The position numbers and the translations under genes were made by a program. Below are positions 36,038 to 45,023 of a stretch of DNA of 64,000 nucleotides, piece after piece (position 1 is the stretch's first letter; every line of letters starts with the position of its first letter). Origin of the DNA: Paramesorhizobium sp049065735 (lineage in GTDB: Bacteria > Pseudomonadota > Alphaproteobacteria > Rhizobiales > Rhizobiaceae); assembly GCF_049065735.1 (NCBI RefSeq), contig NZ_JBAKHD010000005.1, forward strand, positions 372,001-436,000, read 5' to 3'. The notes under the pieces were generated by a model that saw only the letters and a list, made by a program, of their open reading frames with translations, searched no databases and had not been told where the DNA came from.

Positions 36038-37534
36038 TCAGTTGACGATGACGTAATGCACCGGCCTTTTGATGTCCGGATGGGTGCGATAGGGCAGTTC
36101 AGTCGCCGTGACTTGGCTCTGCGGCAGTACGATATGCGCTGCGTTCAGAATGTCCATGACATTTTGCGGCGGCACTGCGCCGCTGAACCACAGGACAAGG
36201 AGCGGCTTTTTTATGCGTGTCACGGCATCAGGCGCTTCCGGATAGGCTACGCCCAGGGACGGATCGTAAAGCCGGAAATTACCCGCTATCTGGGGTTTAT
36301 CCGCCAACACGACGTTGAAATTCCCTTTTTCACGCACCTGCCGGTACAGTTGGGCATAATCGAGCTGGCCGATGGGGGGATCGCCCGGGCCGCCGCCATA
36401 AGTCAGGTTGAATGCCAGAACAGGCGGAACCAGACATGCGACGATAACGCTCCCGATGCTGAAGTCCCGCAAGGCCGGTCCCGTCAGCCGGTAGCGATGA
36501 AGCAGCCAGGCAAGACAAGCGGGAAGCAAAAACAGCACCGGCTGCAGCCAACGATCCTTCACATTGGTCGCACCGGTCAGGCAAACGCCGACGAAGACCA
36601 GCACGAAGCCGATCATGATAAGCCGGGGTATGAAGCTGTCACCTGGTAGCGGCTTGGGAAGGCTGAGGAGCGGCGCTCTCTTTTTGCGATAAAGCAGGAA
36701 GACAATGACGGCCACGGCCACGGCGAGGATGGAAAAGAGAAAGCTCACCTCGATGAGACGAGCGACACCCGCCAGACGGTCAAGCAGGAAATTGCCCGTT
36801 GCGCCGATCTCGAATTTGCCTGAGCGGGCGAGGACGGCGTTCCGGTGGTGCAGCATCCAGATGCCGGTCGGCGCGAGGCAGAGGGCAAACACGCCAATGG
36901 AAATGAAGGTCTGGCGCGAAAGGAGAGCGGCCCTGTAGGCCGGGATTGTCAGCGCCGCCAGAACGAGGGTGACGAGGAAGAAGCCGGCATTGAATTTGCC
37001 GAGCAGGGCGGCGGCCATGGCCAGCCCGAAGAGCCCGGCGGAGAGGGGAGATCGGGCGCGCATGTGCCAGGCGAAGGCCAGGAAAGCCCAGGCGCAGCCC
37101 GTGGTGCCGGCGACGGAGTGCGTCAGCGCCCGCTGCGATTCCCAGCCGATTTGGGGGATCAGGAACAGGCCCAGCATTCCGGCGGCGGCAACATTGCGCG
37201 GCAGGCCCAGCAGACGCATGCCGCCATAGACGCTGGCGAACATGCTGGCGAGCAGGCTGAATTTGACGATCTGCAAGGTCAGAAGGCTGGTGCCGAGGAC
37301 TGCAGACGCCAGGCTGCTGATCCAGGTATAAAGCGGCGGCTGCGAGCCGCCGTAACCCAAGGCGAGATAGCCGATATTGGCGAGCTGCTCGGCGTCATCG
37401 AGCCCTGCGCCATTGGAAATGAAGGCAACGAAAATGGCTTGAAAAGCGAAATAGACCAGGACGAACAGCAAGGCCGGGTGCATGCCAAGCATGCGCCGGG
37501 GAGAGGCCGTCGATATCGTCTCGTCCGGTTTCAT
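36038..37534 (-). CDS. ArnT/PMT-like GT-C glycosyltransferase, polytopic
   Basis: The ~498-residue inner-membrane protein has about 11-12 helices. An acidic pair in the first periplasmic loop (GLDDAEQL) and GYGGSQPPLYTW match the Dolichyl-phosphate-mannose/ArnT-type glycosyltransferase family that uses polyprenyl-phosphate sugars. Starts at 37603, 37564 or 37534 are all possible; I chose the last (AGGA upstream, then MKPDETIS). The donor sugar is unknown, but the polyprenyl-pentose operon at 11-17 kb is a candidate source. It ends 15 bp before bmt, so they may be cotranscribed. Confidence 0.82.
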   Translation of the reverse strand: MKPDETISTASPRRMLGMHPALLFVLVYFAFQAIFVAFISNGAGLDDAEQLANIGYLALGYGGSQPPLYTWISSLASAVLGTSLLTLQIVKFSLLASMFASVYGGMRLLGLPRNVAAAGMLGLFLIPQIGWESQRALTHSVAGTTGCAWAFLAFAWHMRARSPLSAGLFGLAMAAALLGKFNAGFFLVTLVLAALTIPAYRAALLSRQTFISIGVFALCLAPTGIWMLHHRNAVLARSGKFEIGATGNFLLDRLAGVARLIEVSFLFSILAVAVAVIVFLLYRKKRAPLLSLPKPLPGDSFIPRLIMIGFVLVFVGVCLTGATNVKDRWLQPVLFLLPACLAWLLHRYRLTGPALRDFSIGSVIVACLVPPVLAFNLTYGGGPGDPPIGQLDYAQLYRQVREKGNFNVVLADKPQIAGNFRLYDPSLGVAYPEAPDAVTRIKKPLLVLWFSGAVPPQNVMDILNAAHIVLPQSQVTATELPYRTHPDIKRPVHYVIVN

Positions 37535-37720
37535 GAAAGCCGTCGATCCTGTAGAATGCATCATGCCATTCAGGAGAATAATATGCCCCTGCTCCCAACA
37601 CATAACCCGCCGGGCAGTCTTTTCCCAAAATCCTGGCAGGATTACAACGGCTGAATGACAATGAAGCGGCGAGATAGCGCGATAGTGAACGGTGATTAAG
37701 GCTTATCCAGATACGAGCAT

Positions 37721-37790
37721 GCCCTTTCCCGGTGTTCCACGATTGAACTTAAGCAAAGTGGAGGCTCAAGCGGGGAAAAACGGGAAGGGC
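37721..37790 (-). terminator. Long-loop hairpin downstream of proV
   Basis: GCCCTTTCCCG (from 37721) pairs with CGGGAAGGGC (37781-37790) with one bulge, and TCCAC/GTGGA forms an inner stem. On the minus strand it lies 25 bp beyond the proV stop, with CGTTTTTCCCC following the first arm. It is probably the 3' end structure of the transporter operon. Confidence 0.35.
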
Positions 37791-37814
37791 GAAAACGATG
37801 TCAACAGCCTATTC

Positions 37815-38852
37815 TTACGATTCCGTCACCATGGCGGACAGAATGCTTGGCATGTCGACATGGCCGACGGGTTTCCCGTCCGCGTCGCGTATATGGAGTT
37901 TGTCCACGCGCTCCTTCGCCATGACGCGCGCGGCCTGCTCCAGGACCGTGCCGGTGGAAACGGAGGGCAGGCTCGCGCCCTCATTATAAACACCCGATGT
38001 CATGACCGCATCGACGAGGATGACACGGCCGCGATTGACCTCCTTGACAAAGCTTTCGATATAATCGTCCGCGGGCTTCAGCACGATGTCCTGCCCGGTG
38101 CCCTGCTGCACGATCTCGCCATTTCGCAGGATGGCGATACGGTCGCCGAGGCGCAGCGCTTCGTCCAGATCATGGGTGATGAAGACGATGGTTTTCCGGA
38201 TTTCCTTCTGGAGGTCGAGGAGGACCGACTGCATGTCCATGCGGATCAAGGGATCGAGCGCGGAGAATGCCTCGTCCATCAATAGGATCGGCGCGTCATT
38301 GGCGAGCGCACGCGCCAGCCCGACACGCTGCTGCATGCCCCCCGATAGCTGGTTGGGATAGCTGTCCTCGAAGCCTTCCAGACCGACGCGGGCGATCCAG
38401 CGCCTCGCCGCCTCCAGCTGCTTCGCCCGGGGAATGCCCTGGATTTCCAGCCCGTAGACGGTGTTTTCCAGCACGGTGCGGTGCGGCAGGAGCGCGAATT
38501 TCTGAAACACCATTGCCGTCTTGTGGCGGCGGAACTGGCGCAGCTCGCCTTCGTTCATCTTCACCACATCGATATTGTCGACCAATACCTCACCGGCGGT
38601 CGGGTCGATGAGGCGGTTGATGTGGCGGATGAGCGTGGATTTACCCGAGCCTGACAGGCCCATCACCACCTGAATGCACCCGGCGGGCATGTCGATGTTG
38701 ATGTCCTTCAGGCCCAGCACATGGCCATGACGGGCGTTCAGCTCCGCCTTGGACATGCCCGCCTTGACAGCGTCGATATGCGCCTTCGGATTTGGCCCGA
38801 AGATCTTATAGAGGTTGCGGATGGTAATTCCGGTCGCCTGAATATCAGCCAT
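37815..38852 (-). CDS. proV: Glycine betaine ABC transporter ATP-binding protein (ProV/OpuAA type)
   Basis: Energises quaternary-amine import. The ~345-residue protein has Walker A GLSGSGKST, signature LSGGMQQR, Walker B ILLMDEAFSALD, and a C-terminal CBS-type region (about 270-340) that senses ionic strength in this family. The chosen ATG (38852) overlaps the permease stop by 8 bp (ATGGCTGA), so translation is coupled. A longer frame begins at 38921 inside the permease gene and is not used. The order is binding protein, permease, ATPase on the minus strand. Confidence 0.93.
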   Translation of the reverse strand: MADIQATGITIRNLYKIFGPNPKAHIDAVKAGMSKAELNARHGHVLGLKDINIDMPAGCIQVVMGLSGSGKSTLIRHINRLIDPTAGEVLVDNIDVVKMNEGELRQFRRHKTAMVFQKFALLPHRTVLENTVYGLEIQGIPRAKQLEAARRWIARVGLEGFEDSYPNQLSGGMQQRVGLARALANDAPILLMDEAFSALDPLIRMDMQSVLLDLQKEIRKTIVFITHDLDEALRLGDRIAILRNGEIVQQGTGQDIVLKPADDYIESFVKEVNRGRVILVDAVMTSGVYNEGASLPSVSTGTVLEQAARVMAKERVDKLHIRDADGKPVGHVDMPSILSAMVTES

Positions 38853-39732
38853 GAACCGTCTCCAGATGCTTCTGCAGGCGCTTGCCATAGGCCTGGCTGA
38901 CCCGGTCGAAGATGATGGCAATGCCGACGATGGCGAGGCCGTTGAAAATGCCGAGCGTGAAATACTGGTTGGCGATGGCCTTCAGCACCGGCTGGCCAAG
39001 CCCCTGCACACCGATCATGGAGGCGATGACGACCATGGCGAGCGCCATCATGATGGTCTGGTTGATGCCGGCCATGATGGTTGGGAGCGCCAGCGGCATC
39101 TGCACGTTCTTGAGCCGCTGCCAGCTTGACGAGCCGAAGGCGTCGGCGGCTTCCAGCACATCTTTGTCCACAAGGCGGATGCCAAGATTGGTCAAGCGGA
39201 TGATGGGCGGAATGGCATAGATGACAACGGCGATCAGTCCCGGAACGCGGCCGATGCCAAGCAGCATCACCACCGGAATCAAATAGACGAAGCTGGGCAT
39301 CGTCTGCATCACGTCGAGCACCGGATTGATGATCTTCTGCAGCCGGTCGGACCGTGACATGAGAATGCCGGTGGGAATGCCGATGGCGATGGAAAGCACG
39401 GTGCAGACGAAGATCATCGAGACCGTCTTCATCGTATCGGTCCACATGTCGAAGAGGCCGATGAGAAGAAGGGTGACGACCGTGCCTGCCACGATCTTCC
39501 AGCTGCGGCTGGCGAACCAGGCGATGCCCGCGATGAGCGCGAGGATGATGGGCCAGGGCGTTCCGGTCATGAAACGCTCGGACTGGATCAGGAAATATTG
39601 CAGCGGATCGAACAACGCCTCGATCCGGTCGCCATAAGCGCGCGTGAACGCTCGAAAGCCCTCATCGATCGACTTCTTCAACGCGGTCAGCGTCGCGTCA
39701 TCAAGATGAGGGAAGCGGGTCAGCCATTCCAT
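38845..39732 (-). CDS. proW: Glycine betaine ABC transporter permease (ProW/OpuAB type)
   Basis: The 295-residue inner-membrane permease has about six helices in the second half and a soluble N-terminal segment. The EAA loop is LEAADAFGSSSWQRLKNVQMPLA near 196-218. The family stretch LDVMQTMPSFVYLIPVVMLLGIG is present. AAAGGAGA precedes the ATG. The 125-bp gap to the binding-protein gene holds a strong palindromic element that may reduce read-through. Confidence 0.93.
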   Translation of the reverse strand: MEWLTRFPHLDDATLTALKKSIDEGFRAFTRAYGDRIEALFDPLQYFLIQSERFMTGTPWPIILALIAGIAWFASRSWKIVAGTVVTLLLIGLFDMWTDTMKTVSMIFVCTVLSIAIGIPTGILMSRSDRLQKIINPVLDVMQTMPSFVYLIPVVMLLGIGRVPGLIAVVIYAIPPIIRLTNLGIRLVDKDVLEAADAFGSSSWQRLKNVQMPLALPTIMAGINQTIMMALAMVVIASMIGVQGLGQPVLKAIANQYFTLGIFNGLAIVGIAIIFDRVSQAYGKRLQKHLETVHG

Positions 39733-39753
39733 TGGGTGATACGTCTCCTTTGG

Positions 39754-39860
39754 AAGGGAGTAAGGGAATAAGGGAGTATGTGAGTAGGGGAAGGAACAGG
39801 GGTAGAGGGAGTGTCTAGAAACAACATACTCCCTTATTCCCCTATTCCCTTACTCCCTTA
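39754..39860. repeat. Mirror-type hairpin element (AGGGAGTAAGGGAATA family) inside the transporter operon
   Basis: The left arm at 39754-39780 (AAGGGAGTAAGGGAATAAGG...) is the reverse complement of the right arm at about 39825-39860 (CATACTCCCTTATTCC...), apart from one 8-nt repeat unit extra on the right. Arms are built of GGGAATA/GGGAGTA units. The right arm overlaps the proX stop codon. It resembles 11224-11294. Confidence 0.65.
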
Positions 39861-40871
39861 TTTCACCGCCGCCTTGATCTTCTCGGCAGCTTCCGGCGTG
39901 ACCCACTTAGTCCACACATCCTCATTGTTCTTGAGGAAATATTTCGCGCCATCCTCGCCGGTGGCCTGGTTGTCGGTCATCCAGGCGAGCAGCTTGTTGA
40001 CGGTGGCGTTGGACCAGGAGCGGGCCTTCAGATAATCGAGCGCAGGGCCGGCGCGGTCGGCGAAGCCCTTGGTGACCAGCGTCTCGACATTATCCTTCGG
40101 CCATTCGTTCGGCTTCGGATCGTTGCAGGTTTCCACCGTGTTGCAGCGCTTCCATTCCGCCTCGTCGAAGGGCGCGGCGTGGCCGAGCTTGACCATGTCA
40201 TATTTGCCGAGCAGCGCGGTCGGCTCCCAGTAGAAGCCGATCCAGCCTTCCTTGCGCTCGTAAGCCTTCGCAATGGAACCATCGAGGCCTGCGGAGGAGC
40301 CGGTATCGACAAGCACGAAGCCCGCCTTCTCGCCGCCATAGGCTTTGAAGAACTGCGTCGTGACGCGCGTGCCGCCCCAGCCGGACGGGCCGTTGAACAC
40401 AGCGCCCTTGCCGGGTTCCTCAGGGGCGGGGAAGAGCTCTGGATGCTTCAGCGCATCGGGAATCGTCTTGATGTCAGGATGAGCGTCGGCGAGGTATTTG
40501 GGGATCCACCAGCCCGACACGCCGCCTTCGGCAAGCGCCTTGGAAACGGAGACGATCTTGCCTTCCTTGGTGCCCTGGGCGACCACGTCAGGCAGGAAGT
40601 CCACCCAGCCTTCCGGCGCGACGTCGGGCTGGCCCTTTTCGATCATGGAGGTAATGGTCGGCACCGTGTCGCCGACGACCAGCTCGGCGGAGCAGCCATA
40701 GCCTTCGGTCAGGATGATCTTGTCGAGATTGGCCAGCACTTCGGCGGACTGCCAGTTCATGTTGGCGATGGTGACATTGCCGCATTCGGCGGCGGAGGCG
40801 GCGCTTGTGAAAGCACCGGGCAGGCCCACGATACCGGCAGCCAGAATCGTGGAAGCAAGCAGCTTCTTCAT
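39858..40871 (-). CDS. proX: Glycine betaine-binding periplasmic protein (ProX/OpuAC type)
   Basis: The 337-residue secreted binding protein has a signal peptide (MKKLLASTIL...ASAAE, cut near residue 27). The OpuAC domain begins at VTIANMNWQSAEVLANLDK and contains several Trp residues for a cation-pi box (APEGWVDFLP, GGVSGWWIPKY, EGWIGFYWEP). ATG 40871 with GGGAG at 8 nt is chosen over a longer 346-residue form. It is first in the transporter operon. The ligand is probably glycine betaine or a related betaine; choline is possible. Confidence 0.92.
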   Translation of the reverse strand: MKKLLASTILAAGIVGLPGAFTSAASAAECGNVTIANMNWQSAEVLANLDKIILTEGYGCSAELVVGDTVPTITSMIEKGQPDVAPEGWVDFLPDVVAQGTKEGKIVSVSKALAEGGVSGWWIPKYLADAHPDIKTIPDALKHPELFPAPEEPGKGAVFNGPSGWGGTRVTTQFFKAYGGEKAGFVLVDTGSSAGLDGSIAKAYERKEGWIGFYWEPTALLGKYDMVKLGHAAPFDEAEWKRCNTVETCNDPKPNEWPKDNVETLVTKGFADRAGPALDYLKARSWSNATVNKLLAWMTDNQATGEDGAKYFLKNNEDVWTKWVTPEAAEKIKAAVK

Positions 40872-41589
40872 CAGGTAGTCTCCCATTTGCGACAGCATGA
40901 AAATTTATTACGTCCGCTGGCGTGCTGTGCGGCCAACGGACAATTTTTTCCCAAGGTCATGCAAACTCCTCGCTTGGCGAATTAGCGTCTTGATAACGAC
41001 GGATAGTAGTCCGATCGCGACGCGCTCCAGTCGAGCACGAATAAATGCCGTCACAAGCGCCCCGCTCAACGGCATCTGCCCCAAGCATTGGCCATCGAAA
41101 CCGGAAACTCAAGGCCGGTTCTCCCAATTTTTGTGCTGCGAGGGTGGCTGAGACGTTTTTGGGCAGCCCATCCGAAGGGCTGTCTCGGGTCGCATGAAAT
41201 TGTGTCGGGCTAGCCTATTTGCGACAAGCTGCGGCGACTTTGCAGCAGCCGCGGCGCGAAATTTGGCGCATTGCAGCAGCGACCGATGAAATCGCCCCGG
41301 AGTGCGGCAATGCTTTACGTTTTCAACCGGAACGGCCGCGTTCACATCGCCTGGAATTCAACCGAGCGGAGCAAGACTCGCGCCGACGATAACCGTTCGC
41401 GGTCGCTGCTTTCACGGGTGTCCGTGGTCTGGCGCGGTTCGGCTGGCTGACGCGCGACATCGCGCCAAATCGCCGCACCGGGATATTCCTGTGATAATTC
41501 CGCTTGCGAAAGCGGAATCCGCCGATTTTCGCCATCCATTTTTTCGCCGCGCTGTGAGATGCGATTCGCTTGGGCTAGACTCGTTCATG
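40872..41589. other. Gene-free spacer upstream of the betaine transporter
   Basis: About 700 bp with no supported coding region on either strand; short open frames here lack ribosome sites and family features. It must contain the promoter of the proX operon, but I could not identify -35/-10 elements with confidence. Confidence 0.5.
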
Positions 41590-41846
41590 TTTTGATGGAA
41601 ACACTGGATACCCTTTGGCACCGTTGCTGTAACGGAGCTGTTGAGGCATGGATTCCTGTGACAAGCACAGGAATGACGGGTGGAGATTTTTTCCGCGTCA
41701 CCAAAAACCATTCTTGCCAAGCGGGAGGTTGGAAACTGGGCGCCAACAGCAAAGCAGCCCGTCATTCCTGTGCTTGTCACAGGAATCCATGCCTCAACAG
41801 CTATGCTGCCGCAACGAGGAAGAATACGCAATCGTTTCCATCAAAA
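41590..41846. repeat. Nested palindromic element (257 bp) with 45-bp perfect inverted arms
   Basis: The outer arms TTTTGATGGAAAC (41590-41602) and GTTTCCATCAAAA (41834-41846) are perfect inverted repeats. The inner arms (41636-41680 and 41758-41802) are identical over 45 bp in inverted orientation. Each contains its own hairpin ATTCCTGTG-ACAAG-CACAGGAAT. The 77-nt centre has no gene. The form is that of a non-autonomous transposable element or a pair of inverted REP units. Confidence 0.75.
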
Positions 41847-42160
41847 AGTGAAATGCTCTGAAGGGCGGCGTTTAGAAAAAAATCACCGTGAAACGGCAAA
41901 AGCCGTGCATCCCAGAGGAGAGCACGGCCTTGCCAAATTACGCATGGCGCTGTCGCGGAAACGCTGCGGCAGCGAGAGATTCAGCTCCGGTACGCAGTAC
42001 CTGATCCGGAGCGGAGACGGCGTTGCTTCCGTCTTGAGTTCCTTTCTAGCGCCACATCGTTACCGTCAGGTTAGCAAGAGCTTAAGCAAATCTGAATCGG
42101 CGGATTTTTTGGTAAATTTCACGGTTGCCGCGGCGGCGGGCAGCGATTAGTCAAAGAAGC
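41847..42160. other. Leader region of cobQ; no gene seen
   Basis: About 310 bp. One hairpin, GCCGTGC...GCACGGC (about 41900-41926), is visible. No cobalamin riboswitch box (such as GCCACTGG or GAGCCAGGAGACCTGC) is present, unlike the region before cbtB. Confidence 0.4.
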
Positions 42161-43618
42161 ATGACACGCGCCATCATGCTCCAGGGAACGGGTTCGGATG
42201 TCGGCAAGACGGTGCTGGTTGCCGGGCTGTGCCGGTGGGCGGCGTGCCGGGGGCTGAAAGTGCGCCCGTTCAAGCCGCAGAACATGTCGAACAACGCCGC
42301 CGTCAGCGACGATGGCGGCGAGATCGGGCGGGCGCAATGGCTGCAGGCGCTGGCATGCGGCGTGCCGTCGTCGGTGCATATGAACCCGGTGCTGCTGAAG
42401 CCGCAATCGGAAACGGGGAGCCAGATCGTTCTGCAGGGCAAGGTGGCAGGGCAGGCGAAGGGGCGCGAATACCAGCTTTTGAAGCCGCGATTGATGGATG
42501 CGGTGATGCAGTCTTGGGACGAGGTGCGCACCGGGGCTGACCTCGTGATCGTCGAAGGGGCGGGCTCGCCGGCAGAGATAAATCTTCGTGCCGGGGATAT
42601 CGCCAATATGGGATTTGCGACACGGGCGGGGGTGCCGGTTGTTCTCGTGGGCGATATCGACCGGGGCGGTGTTATTGCCTCCATCGTCGGCACCCATGCG
42701 ATCCTGCCCGAAGAAGACCGGCGGATGATTGCAGGGTTTCTCATCAACAAGTTCCGCGGCGACGTCTCGCTGTTCGATGACGGCCTGGCCGCGATCACGC
42801 GCTTCACCGGCTGGCGCTCCTTCGGTGTGGTGCCGTGGCTGAAAGCCGCCGCGCGCCTGCCGGCGGAGGATTCGGTGGTGCTGGAGCGGCTGGCGAAGGG
42901 GGAGGGCAGGGCGCTGAAGGTGGCCGTGCCTGTTCTCGACCGCATCGCCAATTTCGACGATCTCGACCCGCTCAAGGCAGAGCCGCAGGTGGAGGTGGTG
43001 ATGGTGCGCAGCGGCGAGCGGCTTCCTGCCGATGCCGGACTGGTGGTCATCCCCGGCTCGAAATCCACTATCGGCGATCTCAAGCGCTTCCGCGAGAATG
43101 GCTGGGACCGCGATCTGCGGATGCATGTGAGACGCGGCGGCCATGTCGTCGGCCTTTGCGGCGGCTACCAGATGCTGGGCCGCTCGGTGCGCGATCCAGA
43201 CGGGATCGAAGGCGATATCCGCGAAATCGAGGGGCTGGGCCTGCTCGATATCGAGACTATCATGGAGCCGGAAAAGACGGTGCGCAATTCGACCGCGCAT
43301 TCGGTGATGTTCGATGTGCCGCTCGAGGGGTATGAGATCCATCTCGGCCGGACCAGCGGACCCGACTGCGCGCGGCCTGCCATTATCGTGAACAATGTTC
43401 CTGACGGAGCGGTATCGCCGGATGGGCGCGTTTTCGGCACCTATCTGCACGGGCTGTTCAGCTCCGATGCGTTCCGGGCGGCGTTTTTGCGGTCGCTCGG
43501 CGTAACCGGCGGTACGGTGTCCTACCGCGCACAGGTGGAGCAGGCGCTGGACGAGGTGGCGGAGGAACTGGCGGGGTGTCTGGACGTGGAGGGGTTGCTG
43601 AGGCTGCGGTGGAGGTAG
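42161..43618 (+). CDS. cobQ: Adenosylcobyric acid synthase CobQ
   Basis: Glutamine- and ATP-dependent amidation of four side chains of adenosylcobyrinic acid a,c-diamide. The 485-residue protein has a dethiobiotin-synthetase-like domain (MLQGTGSDVGKTVLVAGLC, 6-24; PQNMSNNA) and a C-terminal class I glutaminase-like domain with nucleophile Cys in VGLCGGYQMLG and His in YLHGLF. The length is standard. I chose ATG 42161 over an upstream TTG/GTG form because homologs begin shortly before the P-loop. It is monocistronic in position, followed by repeat copy C. Confidence 0.96.
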   Translation: MTRAIMLQGTGSDVGKTVLVAGLCRWAACRGLKVRPFKPQNMSNNAAVSDDGGEIGRAQWLQALACGVPSSVHMNPVLLKPQSETGSQIVLQGKVAGQAKGREYQLLKPRLMDAVMQSWDEVRTGADLVIVEGAGSPAEINLRAGDIANMGFATRAGVPVVLVGDIDRGGVIASIVGTHAILPEEDRRMIAGFLINKFRGDVSLFDDGLAAITRFTGWRSFGVVPWLKAAARLPAEDSVVLERLAKGEGRALKVAVPVLDRIANFDDLDPLKAEPQVEVVMVRSGERLPADAGLVVIPGSKSTIGDLKRFRENGWDRDLRMHVRRGGHVVGLCGGYQMLGRSVRDPDGIEGDIREIEGLGLLDIETIMEPEKTVRNSTAHSVMFDVPLEGYEIHLGRTSGPDCARPAIIVNNVPDGAVSPDGRVFGTYLHGLFSSDAFRAAFLRSLGVTGGTVSYRAQVEQALDEVAEELAGCLDVEGLLRLRWR

Positions 43619-43658
43619 TGCCAGACGCCCTCGTGGTTCGACGGAGGCGCCAAGAACA

Positions 43659-43814
43659 CCCCCCTCTGCCCTGCCGGGCATCTCCCCCTCAAGGGGGGAG
43701 ATCGGCCTTCATCGATGACGGCCCTTTATTCTCCAACGTCGGCGATTGGCGAAAGCAGACCTCACAGCCAATCTCCCCCCTTGAGGGGGAGATGCCCGCC
43801 AGGGCAGAGGGGGG
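43659..43814. repeat. 156-bp palindromic element, copy C
   Basis: Inverted arms CCCCCCTCTGCCCTGCCGGG and ATGCCCGCCAGGGCAGAGG, with TCAAG and CTTGA in the two inner hairpins. It separates cobQ from the convergent sensor kinase gene. Confidence 0.85.
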
Positions 43815-43847
43815 TATCACCGCGCCAACGTTTCCATATTAAAATCC

Positions 43848-45023
43848 TTACGCCGGCAGCACCACCGTAACCACCGCCCCGCCATGCTCTCCATTCTCCA
43901 GCCGGAGCGATCCACCATGCGCTGTGGCGATGGCGCGGACGACGGAGAGGCCGAGGCCGGTGCCGCCGGTGGCGCGGGAGCGGGAGGGGTCGCCGCGCCA
44001 GAACGGGTCGGCGGCGGCGAGGTCCATATCCGCGGGAAAGCCGGGGCCGTGGTCGGTGAGGCGGATGATAATGTGGCCGTCTGGAAGCGCGCCGGTCTCG
44101 ACGCGCAGGCGCTTGCCTTTGGCGGCGTAGCGGCAGGCGTTTTGCACAAGCGCGAGGACCGCCTGGCGGATGCGCTCGGCATCGACCGGAGCAGGCGCGG
44201 GAGCGAGGCGGGTTTCGACGGCAAGGCCGCTTGCATCGAGCATGGATCTGGCCGAGTCGAGGACGATTTCAACCTCCTTGGCGATATCGCGCGATTGCCG
44301 GTCGATCACCAGCTTCTGCCCGATGGCCAGCGACAGGGTGCGCAGGTCTTCAATGAGCCGGGAGAGGCTTTCGACCTGGGTGAGCAGGCTTGACAGGGTT
44401 TTGGGTTCGGTCGGGAACACGCCGTCGAGCATTCCCTGTATTGAGCCGCGCAGGATCGTCACGGGCGTGCGCAATTCATGCGCCACCGCCATATTATTGA
44501 AGCGAAGGCGCTCTTCCATCGTTTCAAGGCTGACCGCCAGCGCATTGAAGCTTTCGACCAAGCTCGCTACCTCGCGCGTGTTGGCGTGCGATACGCCGAC
44601 GCGGGCGGAAAAATCGCCGGATTTCAGGCTTTCCGCCGCATCGGCTAATTTCTGGAGCGGGTGGGCGATTCGCCGGGCAAGCCAGACGCCGATCAGGCTG
44701 CACAGGGTGGCCGACAGAAGGCTGCACACCAGCACCGACATCTGGAGCTCAAAATCGGTGGGCTTGTCGAAATCGACGGCTCCATCGACGGATGAGAGAT
44801 AGCGGAGCAATTCCTGGAGCGCCGCGGCATCGGGTACCTCGCCATTGTTTACAGCGCGGTAGGTCTCCGCCATTTGCGGCGGCGGCAGGCTGTCGACGAT
44901 CGCATCTTCCAGATGGTTGGCGTACCAGTTCACGCCCAGATAGGTGAGGCTGACGCTCAAGAGCAGCATGGCCGCGATGACGAGGGCCGTGGTTTTCGCC
45001 AGGGGCAGAGCGCGCGTTTTCAT
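43848..45023 (-). CDS. Sensor histidine kinase (BaeS-like)
   Basis: The 391-residue membrane kinase has helix 1 (about 12-35), a short periplasmic loop, helix 2 (about 90-112), a HAMP domain (ARRIAHPLQKLADAAESL) and the phosphoacceptor His in NNMAVAHELRTPVTILRG near 181. The HATPase domain has NACRYA (N box), DHGPGFP (G1) and GTGLGLSVV (G2). The 4-bp overlap with the response-regulator gene shows cotranscription. The signal is unknown; the gene lies between cobalamin genes and a PAP2/VirK pair. Confidence 0.93.
   Translation of the reverse strand: MKTRALPLAKTTALVIAAMLLLSVSLTYLGVNWYANHLEDAIVDSLPPPQMAETYRAVNNGEVPDAAALQELLRYLSSVDGAVDFDKPTDFELQMSVLVCSLLSATLCSLIGVWLARRIAHPLQKLADAAESLKSGDFSARVGVSHANTREVASLVESFNALAVSLETMEERLRFNNMAVAHELRTPVTILRGSIQGMLDGVFPTEPKTLSSLLTQVESLSRLIEDLRTLSLAIGQKLVIDRQSRDIAKEVEIVLDSARSMLDASGLAVETRLAPAPAPVDAERIRQAVLALVQNACRYAAKGKRLRVETGALPDGHIIIRLTDHGPGFPADMDLAAADPFWRGDPSRSRATGGTGLGLSVVRAIATAHGGSLRLENGEHGGAVVTVVLPA

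Noticed and set aside
41847..42160. Cobalamin riboswitch upstream of cobQ
   Set aside because: The conserved boxes seen at 47655-47860 are absent; only a simple hairpin is visible.
42119..43681. Long open frame on the minus strand opposite cobQ (and similar long antisense frames opposite cysT/W, the dimethylglycine dehydrogenase gene, cobN, bmt and secDF)
   Set aside because: They are shadows of high-GC coding sequence: Arg/His/Gln-rich, no family motifs, no ribosome sites, and the opposite frame is a recognised gene.
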